The notes below the pieces were generated by a model. That model did no database searches, was not told the DNA's origin, and worked only from the letters and a program-made list of their open reading frames with translations. This document shows positions 54,771 through 64,000 of a DNA stretch of 64,000 nucleotides, in pieces. The stretch's first letter is position 1; the number at the start of each line of letters is the position of its first letter. This DNA is from Ceratopteris richardii. Its lineage: Eukaryota > Streptophyta > Polypodiopsida > Polypodiales > Pteridaceae. Location of the stretch: contig CM035444.1 in NCBI GenBank assembly GCA_020310875.1, forward strand, positions 21,724,272 through 21,788,271, written 5' to 3'. The position numbers and the translations under genes were made by a program.

Positions 54771-55069
54771 CAATATGATGGGAATTGCAGATGATTGTTT
54801 AGCACGAGATCTTTAAGAGCGTACACATGTTGAACTCTTGCAAACCAGCCACGTCTCTTTAATTTGAAACTGAGAATATGACCTTTCCAATGGTTTTTTC
54901 TGTTGTCTCTTTTAACTCGCTTCACTCTATGGGCACCTCTGCAAGTAAGAAGCATAGTCACCCAATCATTTAACTGCACAAAAAGAGGTTTCCATAAGGA
55001 ATCCGCTCTTCTATTATAAACCTCACATGAGGTTACAGGATTGGAAGGATGATGAGAAGTAGAAGCCAT
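54771..55069 (-). CDS. Possible first exon of an unrecognised host gene
   Basis: Begins MASTSHHPSNPVTSCEV and contains RRADSLWKPLFVQLNDW, which resembles sequence near the end of plant F-box domains only weakly. It ends at a strong splice donor (minus-strand ATT|GTAAGTGAAG at about 54771). The open frame is 101 codons. If it is a gene it would continue to the left, where E9 lies at 54184. Confidence 0.4.
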
Positions 55070-55489
55070 TTGAACACTCAGAGAAATAGTAGAAAATGCT
55101 CAAAGCGAAAAACTGAGATTCACAAAGTTCGCGAGTATTTACAGACAAAAAATTTTGTACACGTGGAAGAGTCACAAACTTTTGATTTGATGTATGAACT
55201 ATGACCAAAATATCATAGAGTTTTGTGAACCCAAAAATATTTTGTATCTTCAAAAATCATTTCTCTCTTGGAAATTTAAAGATCTGCATTGTGTAGGGTG
55301 CAAAAATATATTTTTTCGTATGAAAACAAAAAATTGTTCATTGAATATGGGAAGTTCCATCATGTTAGCAGCGCTTTTAGAGCATGTTTTCTATATATCA
55401 TGTTTTGTAGGATTAAAGGAGACAAGAATGTTATATTTTGTACACATGGAAAGACCCTATTTATCAATTTTCTTAATCCGTCATTAGCA
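55070..55489. other. Unassigned DNA
   Basis: AT-rich, with no gene or repeat recognised. It may hold the promoter of the exon at 54771-55069. Confidence 0.35.
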
Positions 55490-56610
55490 AACAACCCCTT
55501 TTTAGGTGTTTTTTGCCCTAATGAAGGGAATTACCCTAAACAAAAAGATTCCCCATTCCATTGCAAACATCATCTTATGTTGGTCTTTGAGGGCTCTCGA
55601 GAATATCCATTAGAAAATTGTAGACTCCTTTTCCAACCACCCCTTCTAGTAAGTGATCAATCATAAAAAATGGATATGTGTATCTTATGGTTGCTTCATT
55701 GAGTTTCTTGAGATTGATACGCGTGCAACTTGCCATTCTTCTTGGGTATGAACACTAGAGATGAGACCCATTGTGTGTTCTATTTCATACATGAATCCAA
55801 CTTCCAACAATTTATCAATTTTTTCTTTGATCTTTTTGGAATATATTTCTTTGTATGTATATGGTTACTTCTTGATCAGCTTAGCTACACTCCTCATAAG
55901 GATCCTATGAGAGCAAATTTCAAGATCGATGCCTTTCAGATTCTTATACGACCATGCAAGTACGACTCTACACTCACATAAGAGATTCATTGAGTCATTT
56001 TCTTCTTCCATGGTGAAATCATTTGTGATCTATGTGCAATTCTTAACTATTTGCATGTGCCACTACTACGTTCTAGTAGTTTCTTTATTGTCATATGATT
56101 CACTAGGTATTGATTCTCATCTAGGCATTTCTATTTTGATTTTCCTCTCTTCAATTGTATACTTCCTTGAAGTTCTCAAGGACTCAGGGACTCCAAATAC
56201 TGACTTTTTCTCTTTCTCTTCTTTTGAAGCAATAGACTTTAACTCCCTAACTTGAGACACATCTTTAATGTAGGTGAAGGATGTTGGTTGGCCTCTTGAA
56301 TTTGAGGAGCCCCACTTTAGTCAAGTAATCATTGTCTAAATCATAAGGTGCATTTGCTATGTGGGTTAGTCCTTTAGGTTACTTGATCCACTTCATCTCT
56401 CCCCTTTTCTTCAATTTCTCTTTTTCTTCTTTTACGTTATCTAGCACTGCTACCATCAATATATCAAATCCCCCTTCATCTCGAAAGTCAATCAAGGTTT
56501 GTTTATCTATTGGTCCATCCAAAGTGGTCAAGCTTTGCAACAAATCATAAGGTTCAAAATCCTCTTCAAGAAATCTCATGGGCATAATATATGTAGGACC
56601 TTCCATTGGT
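55490..56610 (-). pseudogene. Ty3/gypsy protease-RT linker and RT remnant
   Basis: The minus strand shows the pol linker (56600-56050, acidic, with GFDILMVAVLDNVKEEKEKL), then LAWSYKNLKGIDLEICSH before RT, IKEKIDKLLEVGFMYEIEHT, and PKKNGKL. The next RT block is visible as DQHKMMFAMEWGIF at about 55560. Stops and shifts abound. It resembles the corresponding region of E8 (39780-40250) but is a different, older copy. Confidence 0.78.
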
Positions 56611-56619
56611 CGATCAAAT

Positions 56620-59600
56620 ATACATTCATTCTAATTCAGGGTTTCTTTTCATCTTCTTCTTTTCTCCTCTCTCTGTGTGACTTCCCACATTCACAAATGC
56701 ATATCTTTGTGCATTAAATTTTCTTTTAAGCTTCTCACTCACAAGTGGAATCATTGTCCGCATAATCGTCCATGTTGTGGTGGTTGGCAATTCATCCGAG
56801 TGGTGGCACATTTCTATATGAATTAAATATCAAATTTATGTGTGATTTATTTACTTGCCTTTACAAAATCACATACTTCCATCCCCCATGTGTTCGAAAT
56901 AACTCCTAGTAACCTTAGGGTTTTGTTCATATGCTGTAAATTCTTTGCAATGCCTTCAGAGACATGAGAACATGCACTAATAATACCCATTGTTCTTAAT
57001 CACAAATCTTAACACGTGACAAATGAGTAATGTTGTGGTAGTGCAACATATTTTACCACAATAATCACACACCCATCTACACATACCTAACCCAAAAGCA
57101 ATCGCACTTACCAATGCATGGCTCAGAATGTGGGCATCCAAACTCACGAAATTCTGCAAGGCATGATGACTAAGTGTTTTGTAAGAACTAAGCCATAAGT
57201 CTCTCTCTATTACTGCATATGCAAGGAGTCTCTCTCTCTCTCTCACTCTCTCTCTCACACACACACAACACAACCTTCATATTGTACTATGTATCTCTCT
57301 TAGAACTCACAAAGATATGAAATCTTCCTCGATCCAATCAAGAGATGGAACTAAAAACCCTGCTTCGGGTTTTATGGAATCAATAGGACCACAATGAACC
57401 TGACCTTGCTTGAGGAACAATGGCATATGAACTAGATCAACTATGAAGGCCAATGGACCTATGGACAAAGATATTCACACATACCTTTCTAAAATTCTAC
57501 TACGGCATTTTTGTGCGAGGAAAGATCTCCCTACCTTTACCGCAAGGATGGAGAGAGGCTAGTCACTCATTGCTACTATAAATATGTGACTATTGTGGTA
57601 TGTTAGCTTTCTCTCTTGGTTCAAACATTACCTTCACAACAAATGATTATTTTACTCTGATTAATATATGGATGACAAGCGATCGCGGGTTACTTTCACT
57701 TCTTTTCAAACAAACTTGCTTTAAATTAAGGAAAAGGAGAAAAATGCAAGGGAGCTAGAGAGAGTTACAAAGAAAGGTAATAACCTTTTCATCTCCCTCA
57801 TGGGGATGCCACTTGCTTCTTTATTAGGCTGTTTCAAAAAACGAACACCCTTTGATTATAATGCACATTTCACCTCAACCCTCCTTATAAGCAACTATGG
57901 TTGCTCATCTAAGATCAGGAAGCAACCTTCGTTCTTCCTAACTTTGTTGTAGATTACCAACAAGAGAATGATTGGAAGTTCTGTAAAGTTGAGAAATGTT
58001 TTGATGCTTCCAATATTATCATGTACTCCTTCCTTGGACAAGTGCAACGCTCTATGGTCACTTCGTAAGCCATTTCAATGGTGGAAAGATCAAGATACGT
58101 TATTCTAGAAAAAGAATTTGCCACTCCATCGGTTTCCTTTGGAGAATGGCATTCATCACATGCTTTCCAGTATCCATGTCTACGATGTGATGTGCAAAAT
58201 GGAACTGTGAGAGACGTTTTCCTCAAGTGCTGCTACATTAAGCGATGGTGGGATGAAAAATCTGTTGCAAATATCCGCAGCTGCTGCTCCTCTCTGTATT
58301 CAAGGCGATTTATGGCCTGTATAAGAATCGTAATCCCAACATCACTTGCCTTATTGAACAGCTGCATTTCTGGATTCTGGTTCATATGGCAATCTTGCAA
58401 TGTGTTAATCTTTGAACAAACCACTATGTTCTCTGGCTCTAGCCGGTCATTACTGCTCAAGGATTCCTACAGTACATTCTCTTACCATCTGAACATCAAT
58501 TTTCGGTGTCCGTCAGCATCTGAGAATTTTGCAGCTGATAAGAAGCTGCTTTTGATTTAGTTCCATGAGGACGCGATCCCTTGTACATAATACAAAGTGA
58601 CATCATGTGGGCACATGGACATGGAGAGGTGTATCAAGCCATAATAGAAAACATAGGCATAAAGAACCTCAAATCCCTCAAACACATACAATGAATAAAA
58701 ATCCCTAGGAGATCTCCTTGACAGCAAAAAACAGAAATGCTGTTACATAGCAGGCAATAAATGAAATGGGACGAATACAAAGATTCAAGTCCAAGGTACA
58801 AGGTCTCACTGTTCTACTCATATTGACCATCACAAAACTATCATGGCAAACAGAATGTTATCAGTAAGAAGATCCAGGAGAGGATAATTCCATTGCCACT
58901 AGGAAAACTTTCAAGCATAAAATTATTATTGGAGCCATGGAGGGGATAATTCCATTGCACTAGAAAAACTTTCAAGCATAAACAATGTGTGATTACAACT
59001 GGCATAAGTACTGTCCACAATCCATCACTTTGAGCAGAAAAATGCTTACAAAAATCAGCATCTTTCCGATCCACTAAAAACTGGAAAAAACAACTTTCGA
59101 AACAGTAAACTCACATAGTTCTGCTACACTTGCAGTTTTCATAAAAGCTTACGTTTCAAAATTACATAATCTACAGATATGAAAACGTGATCTCGGACAC
59201 CAGAGAAAACTCCTGGAACATGGCAAATGGGGTGCTGTTGGAAAAACTCTCTAGAAGGTGCTGCATTCAGGAGATAAGCCCCAATTCACGATAAGAAACT
59301 CATATTTGTACAGCTAGCTCAGTTAAACCTTCTCCACCATATCTTCAGGCACATCAAGTAAAAGTCAGATTGTGGGTCCAACTCCATCCAAGAATAGGTG
59401 GACATGAACTTACATCTGTTTTGTGAGATAAGGGATCCTATGGGTGTTCTGTCCTGTCAATACGGTGCACAAATTGTACCTCCTTCTGAAGTTCAACTAC
59501 ATGAATTGTGTGCAAAATCATAATAAAATATGGCCTGTGTCAACATAGCCAATAGTTGCAAATAAAGAAGATGACAAATTTTGTCTGCATGAAGGCAAGA

Positions 59601-60079
59601 AAAAGGTTCATCAGTGGTTGCATATTCCAATGCACTGGACCAATCCTAAAATTCTTCAGATAAAAACTGGTTTCAAGTCCGTCATCCATTAAAGAGACAC
59701 AACAATTCGAAGACATTTTGCTAGGATAATTCATATGAGCGCACTCACAAGCAAAGAAAAACATTGTCATAAAAAATGGACCCTGGAACTGCATATAATG
59801 AAAAGCAATGACCTGTCTTGTAGGTCATGTATGCCCTGGCGAATAGAGGGGGATGTGCAAAACATCAGTACCCTATATAAAGCATGGTTCGATGGACTGA
59901 TTGCATAGAAGTAAACTCTGATGGGATCAATCATGGAGTTATCTTATCTTGAATTAACATCCGCTGTGAATCCTCTGCAGCGACCACTGATAGGTTCCTG
60001 GCATATAATTCATATGATTTTATAGAACCCATTTGCTAAGAAGTGCCATTTAGAATTAAGCAGAAATTGGCAAATAAAT
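56620..60079. other. Mostly unassigned DNA left of TGD1; includes the TGD1 3' region
   Basis: Holds a microsatellite at 57226, a faint SINE 3' fragment at about 57740-57830 (text shared with 32950-33010), a plus-strand ORF of 160 codons at 58078-58560 with no recognised family, and a 45-bp near-duplication (58881 and 58943, 'ggataattccattgc..actagaaaaactttcaagcataaa'). The last few hundred bases are probably the TGD1 3' untranslated region. A second gene cannot be excluded. Confidence 0.45.
57226..57268. repeat. (CT)n/(CA)n microsatellite
   Basis: About 43 bp of CT and CA dinucleotides. Confidence 0.9.
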
Positions 60080-61177
60080 TTAGCCCATGCGAGTCAACGC
60101 ATCTCCAGCTCCTTGAAAGAAACACCATGAGAGGATGAAATCGGCAATGAAAACCCATACTAGAGAGACGACAACAGCTGAAGTAGTCGATTCCCCCACA
60201 CCTTTTGCACCTCCTAGAGTAGTAACACCCCATCCGCAGCTGACAACAGATATGATGCCACCAAATACTGTAGACTTGATCATGGTACTTATGAAGTCCC
60301 ATGGTTGCAAAGCCTTCTTTGCCGAATCCAGAATAATGTTTGCACTCACATTGTACACAGACTCAGCAAGAAGGACACTCGCTGCCATTCCCACTGTAAA
60401 GCTTATCAGTGTCAAAATGGGGAGTGCTAAACAACATGCGATCACACGTGGAGTGACAAGGTAATCCACAGGATCAGTGCGAAGCACACGGAGAGTATCT
60501 GTTTGCTCAGAAACCTGCATGGTACCAAGCTCCGCAGCAAAAGCTGATCCCACTCGCCCAGCTACAATGATAGCTGTCACAACTGGTGAGAGCTCACGAG
60601 ACAGCGCAAGAGCAAGCACTCCACCAACTGCTCTTGTTAAACCTAGACGTGCGAATTCCCTCACGAATTGAATAGTGAATGCCATCCCCACAAATGAAGC
60701 TGTGAGCAAGCACACCCCAACAGATCGAGGACCAGCAGATTCCAACTGCTGAAGAGTGTTACGTACGTGGACTCTTCCCTGCAAAATCCGTAAAACAACT
60801 TGGCCGGCTATGACAACGGTGGCCACAGCCCGCCAGAGGTAGCGAGGAGGCGTCCAGCTTTGGAATAGTGAAAGAGCATGCCCTAAGCCTTCATCAATAT
60901 TGGTTTTCAGACTAGGGTTTGAATTGATTCCGGAAGAAGAGCTCGCGTCTGTTGCTACATCACTCTGATCTAGACTCTGTGACCTGAGCACAAATCTCCC
61001 TCGGGCATTTCTGTGGAAACCTACCTGCAGATGACGATTGCAAGCATATCGCTTAGAATCCTTAAGAACCTTTCTGACGATCATGGCCCGAGGTTTTAAC
61101 ACTATCTGCGTGCGGAGAGACCCAGCGATGACATAATAAGAATTGAATGCACATGTGGCCCTGCATCCTTCCAGCAT
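60080..61177 (-). CDS. TGD1: TGD1, chloroplast inner-envelope lipid ABC permease (MlaE family)
   Basis: 365 codons without an intron. TGD1 is the permease of the TGD1-TGD2-TGD3 importer that moves ER-derived lipid across the chloroplast inner envelope for galactolipid synthesis. Residues about 1-75 look like a transit peptide (basic, Ser/Ala/Arg-rich). Residues about 150-362 are a complete MlaE/permease domain: SAGPRSVGVCLLTASFVGM, FVREFARLGLTRAVGGVLA, ALSRELSPVVTAIIVAGRVG, AAELGTMQVSEQTDTLRVL, DPVDYLVTPRVIACCLALP and SCGWGVTTLGGAKGVG. Several hydrophobic segments span the membrane. The frame is open 88 codons further upstream (to 61441), but that part has an HFHFHFHH repeat and no transit-peptide character, so I place the start at 61177; 365 residues fits the family's about 350. 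The only clearly functional host gene here. Confidence 0.9.
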   Translation of the reverse strand: MLEGCRATCAFNSYYVIAGSLRTQIVLKPRAMIVRKVLKDSKRYACNRHLQVGFHRNARGRFVLRSQSLDQSDVATDASSSSGINSNPSLKTNIDEGLGHALSLFQSWTPPRYLWRAVATVVIAGQVVLRILQGRVHVRNTLQQLESAGPRSVGVCLLTASFVGMAFTIQFVREFARLGLTRAVGGVLALALSRELSPVVTAIIVAGRVGSAFAAELGTMQVSEQTDTLRVLRTDPVDYLVTPRVIACCLALPILTLISFTVGMAASVLLAESVYNVSANIILDSAKKALQPWDFISTMIKSTVFGGIISVVSCGWGVTTLGGAKGVGESTTSAVVVSLVWVFIADFILSWCFFQGAGDALTRMG

Positions 61178-61441
61178 GATTACCAACCTTCGCTTCTCGC
61201 CGTCAACCTTCGTTTCTCTGAGCAGAGCCTCGAGATGGTGGAAATGGAAATGGAAATGGAGATTCGAGAGTTTCACCCAGATGCATTTTCCAACATCTCC
61301 AGCTCCACCATTGGAGGTGCTACCTGCATATTTTTCGTTCCTTCTGCATGTTTTCCCCTTTTCTTCATCTGCAAGCTGAAGATTGGAAACCTCGACTTTG
61401 GCTTTCGGCTCTGTGAGGGAGATGTCTAAAGGATCGCTCAA
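61178..61441 (-). other. Probable TGD1 5' leader (in-frame upstream ORF)
   Basis: Open in the TGD1 frame for 88 codons but of non-protein-like composition, including CATTTC repeats. It ends at a poly-T stretch and the SINE cluster. Confidence 0.5.
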
Positions 61442-61787
61442 TTAATTTTTTTTTTTTTGGGCCGAAGTTTTTTTTTTAATGAGGTTTTTTTTTTAATAAA
61501 TGGAGGTTCGGCCTAGGCCTACTCCCCGGACTTTAACTTTGAAATTGCAACTGTACAAGGAAGGGCATAGTACCCATGGGACCCCCCTTATCCCACAAGA
61601 ACAGGAGTTTACAATACTGGGTTAAACGGAGGTCAACACTACCGCAGGGATAGACAAACGGTGGCACTCAGCCACAATGCAACATCATTCCAGATTACAT
61701 GTCCCTTGCATGTTGCTGCCAGGGATTGAACCCTCGCTCCCACCTCAAGAGACGAGAGGCCCAACCACTAAGCCAACGAACTGGGAC
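61442..61787 (-). mobile_element. tRNA-derived SINE 1 of a tandem cluster
   Basis: On the minus strand, box A (TGGCTTAGTGGTTGGG at 61775-61760) and box B (GGGTTCAATCCCT at 61733-61721) are followed by a body ending in GGCCTAGGCCGAACCTCC and an A/T-rich tail near 61440-61500. It borders the 5' leader of TGD1. Confidence 0.8.
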
Positions 61788-61807
61788 AAAAGAGGGTGCA
61801 GCACCAG

Positions 61808-62028
61808 TACTTTTTAATGAGGTTCAATCGAAGCCTACTCTCATAGCTTTAAGTTTTGGGCATAGTATCCACAGCATCCCTCATTTCCCACAAAGCAGGG
61901 GTTAAACAAGGTTAAAACATTACAACTGGTTTAACTGGTCAATACATGTCCAGCTCGGGGGCTTGAACCCTAGACCTCCGCCTCAAGAGGCCAAAGCTCA
62001 ACCAATTGCCCTACGAGACGTAGACGAT
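61808..62028 (-). mobile_element. tRNA-derived SINE 2
   Basis: Minus-strand box A near 62015-61995 (GGGCAATTGGTTGAGC) and box B (GGGTTCAAGCCC at about 61970-61960). Body text matches SINE 1 in GGGATGCTGTGGATACTATGCCC-type sequence. Confidence 0.75.
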
Positions 62029-62041
62029 TTCGGCCGAAGTT

Positions 62042-62312
62042 TAATCTTCCTCGGCTTGAATGTATTGAAAGAACAACAACAATTGAAGGGCATAGTACCC
62101 ATGCCACCTTCAAATTTCACAAAGGGTTGTCAATAGCCATGGCACCTTCATATTACACAAAGGGTTGTTCGAAGGTATCTAGTTTCAATGGCCCAAAAGC
62201 ATTACACAGATAACTTGCCACACTGTCTCAAGCATATCCAACAACTCACAGGGATTGAACATACAACCTCCACTTCAAGAGGTGAATACCTAACCAATTT
62301 GCCTACGAATTT
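62042..62312 (-). mobile_element. tRNA-derived SINE 3
   Basis: Minus-strand box A near 62305-62288 and a decayed box B (GTTCAATCCCTG at about 62262-62250). The third unit in the same orientation. Confidence 0.68.
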
Positions 62313-62930
62313 TGAAAACTTAAAAAAATATTAAATCTTATTTTGGATTCACATTATTTCTAATGGAAAATCCATGTTGTAATGTTTTCCATTTGAAAAT
62401 CAACGTAGTATGATAATTCCATTGTCATTATTTACACATAACATTGAAATTTCCTTTTTATAATGAAGTTCCATTGTGTATTGTGAACGAGGGATTGAAA
62501 TGGAAAGAAAAATGAAATTATAAATAGAATAAAAGTCCCAAAAAATAATTACAAATGGAAAATTGGTTTTATAATTCAAAAAGTGCACAACATGTTTTAC
62601 CGTGAACACTCAAAGTCAAATGGTTCTCACTAATTGGTTTACATACACAATCAAGATCGTTTAACTCTGAATGTGAACCCAACCTTACAATTTATGGGTG
62701 AAAAACTTCTTAATTGAATAATGATTAACTAAATTTATTTAAAAATATGTGTTTTGTATACATGGAACCAAACTTTTTTTAGCTCCATAGGGTATGCTCA
62801 CTTTCCATGGTTAATAATAAAATGTATTCCATGTTTTGAGTATTGAATGTTGAAGATAACCTCCATGGTCCAAACTACCCAGTGTAGGTGTCATATGATA
62901 TTCTTATGGTAGAGGAGCAAAAGGAGTTTT
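62313..62930. other. Unassigned AT-rich DNA
   Basis: No gene or repeat recognised; contains poly-A-like runs. Confidence 0.4.
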
Positions 62931-63176
62931 TATATATAAAAAGACTCACTACGAGAGGATTAGGAGAGAACTCGGACATGGCTGGGTGGTGAACCGGAAA
63001 TCTTTCTCTGTGTGTATCATGCGAAGTGCTATATCTTTTGCCATAGTTCCTCTGCAATCAATGCTCGCGGCCCACCTCTACCGTCTATTTGCGAAAACCC
63101 ACACACAGAGAAGTGATTCCATTTTCCTACCAGCCACGTCCGAGATGATCTAGCTCTCATAAGAGTCACTTAATAT
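62931..63176. repeat. Foldback (long inverted repeat) of about 245 bp
   Basis: The arms at 62931-63017 and 63094-63176 are imperfect reverse complements: 'gactcactacgagag' matches 'gactcttatgagag', 'ctcggacatggctgg' matches 'ctcggacgtggctgg', and 'ttctctgtgtgt' matches. A 75-bp loop lies between them. Could be a MITE or a small-RNA precursor. Confidence 0.65.
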
Positions 63177-63259
63177 AAAGACTCTCTCCTCTTTTATTCT
63201 TCTACCCCCACTACACCGTATGGTAAAATAACCATGTGACTCATGTGACAGTAGGCATA

Positions 63260-63960
63260 AATTTTGTGGAGTGTGTCCTTTGAATCTTCACAACCAAGTG
63301 GCTATTCCATATATACTTCTTCTTGAAATTCACCATGTATATGCTTCTTCTTATGTAGAAAGGCATTTTTTTACATCCACATGATGTGGTGTCAATTCTT
63401 TGTCACAACCAATTCTATAAGTGCTCCAATAGTGGTTATAGCTATTAGGTTGAATGTATTTATGTAGTTGATTCAATATGTGTGTGCATATCCTTTTGCT
63501 ATGAGTCTTGATTTATACCTACCTATGGTAGCATCAACATTACAATTTTTGTTATAAATCCATCTAAAGCCTATGGCTTTCTTTCCTTTAGACAATGGTA
63601 CTAGCTATCATAAAACATTTGCATAAAGTTAAACCATCTCCTCATCAATAGTTTTTTCCAATCTTTCACTTTTAATAGAATATTGAAAACAAGTGGGTTC
63701 TACATCTTGTAATACCTTTTTTTCATATAGGCACAATGATGAGCTATATAACTACTATATTTCAATATTGTTTTGGATTTTTCATCCTCACAAAACTTCA
63801 TCATCTTGCATCGCTTCCTCTTATTGTGCTACCTACATATGCATTTCTTACTTCTGATATAATGGCAAGAAACCTAGAACCTAATGTGGGAAGAGCTTCT
63901 ACTTCTTTATATACCTAAAATCTTCCATTGCTCACAAGGTTCTAGAAAAAGGTGGTCAAG
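63260..63960 (-). pseudogene. Ty1/copia RT remnant
   Basis: Minus-strand translation shows LSKGKKAIGFRWIYN and GRYKSRLIAKGYAHT at about 63610-63500, the opening motifs of copia RT, then a decayed LDVKNAFLHG-like block at about 63370 and a charged tail towards 63310. There are several stops. Not clearly of family A or B. Confidence 0.7.
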
Positions 63961-64000
63961 ATGATGATGACCTCTTCAAGTTCTCCATGGGAGGTTGAAG

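Noticed and set aside
58078..58560. Host gene of 160 codons
   Set aside because: No domain, splice support or codon signal that I can identify; left as unassigned.
61178..61441. TGD1 starting at 61441
   Set aside because: The extra 88 codons have repeat-derived HFHF sequence and push the protein well beyond the usual length; a transit-peptide-like N-terminus begins at 61177.
62960..63150. miR166 precursor
   Set aside because: One arm begins TCGGAC as miR166 does, but the match breaks after about 13 nt and lies on the wrong arm.
1..64000. CRISPR arrays, operons, Shine-Dalgarno sites
   Set aside because: The window is plant nuclear DNA; none is seen or expected.

Overview
The window is nuclear DNA of a land plant with a large, repeat-packed genome. 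It holds plant-type LTR retrotransposons with initiator-Met or Asp tRNA primer-binding sites, a plant LINE, tRNA-derived SINEs, and one clear host gene for the chloroplast-envelope lipid permease TGD1. The dense, old, deeply nested retroelements would suit a conifer or other gymnosperm, but the sequence does not prove the lineage.

Layout. 1-3745: decayed LINE on the minus strand, running off the left edge. 3.8-5.4 kb: TTG-rich microsatellite and unassigned DNA. 5433-17107: a three-deep nest of Ty1/copia elements, in which E3 (minus, 7315-11699) lies in E1 (plus, 6572-14947), which lies in the gag of E2 (plus, 5433-17107). 17108-18061: Ty3/gypsy integrase remnant (minus). 18062-22968: two further minus-strand copia elements, E4 and E5, with E5 inserted in E4. 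23043-23495: a decayed but frame-conserved Argonaute (Mid/early PIWI) fragment. 23574-28548: plus-strand copia E6, split by minus-strand copia E7 (25335-27567). 28549-29455: remnant of another copia lineage, followed by a tRNA-derived SINE. 30190-31236: an ORF with a divergent histone H3 fold and further coding-like blocks downstream. 33131-47837: a 14.7-kb Ty3/gypsy element (E8) with a perfect ACCAC target duplication and an unusual gene content. 48234-54184: a complete-length copia element (E9) with ATAAC target duplication. 54.2-60 kb: mostly unrecognised DNA with a possible exon and another gypsy RT remnant. 60080-61177: TGD1 (minus). 61.4-62.3 kb: three SINEs in tandem. 62.9-63.2 kb: a foldback. 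63.26-63.96 kb: copia RT remnant.

Two copia families recur. Family A (E1, E2, E7) has LTRs of about 290 bp that start TGTTACAC or TGTTGCAC. Family B (E3, E4, E5, E6) has LTRs of about 230 bp that start TGTTGATA. Almost every element is broken by stops, frameshifts or internal deletions, so none looks autonomous. The best candidates for something new are E8 (a second retropepsin-like domain downstream of integrase, two H2C2 zinc-binding modules, about 4 kb of extra ORFs including a coiled-coil protein, and a TCGCGA-rich leader array), the Argonaute fragment between inverted copia halves, the histone H3-like ORF, and a tRNA/5S-rRNA-like chimera in the E9 leader.
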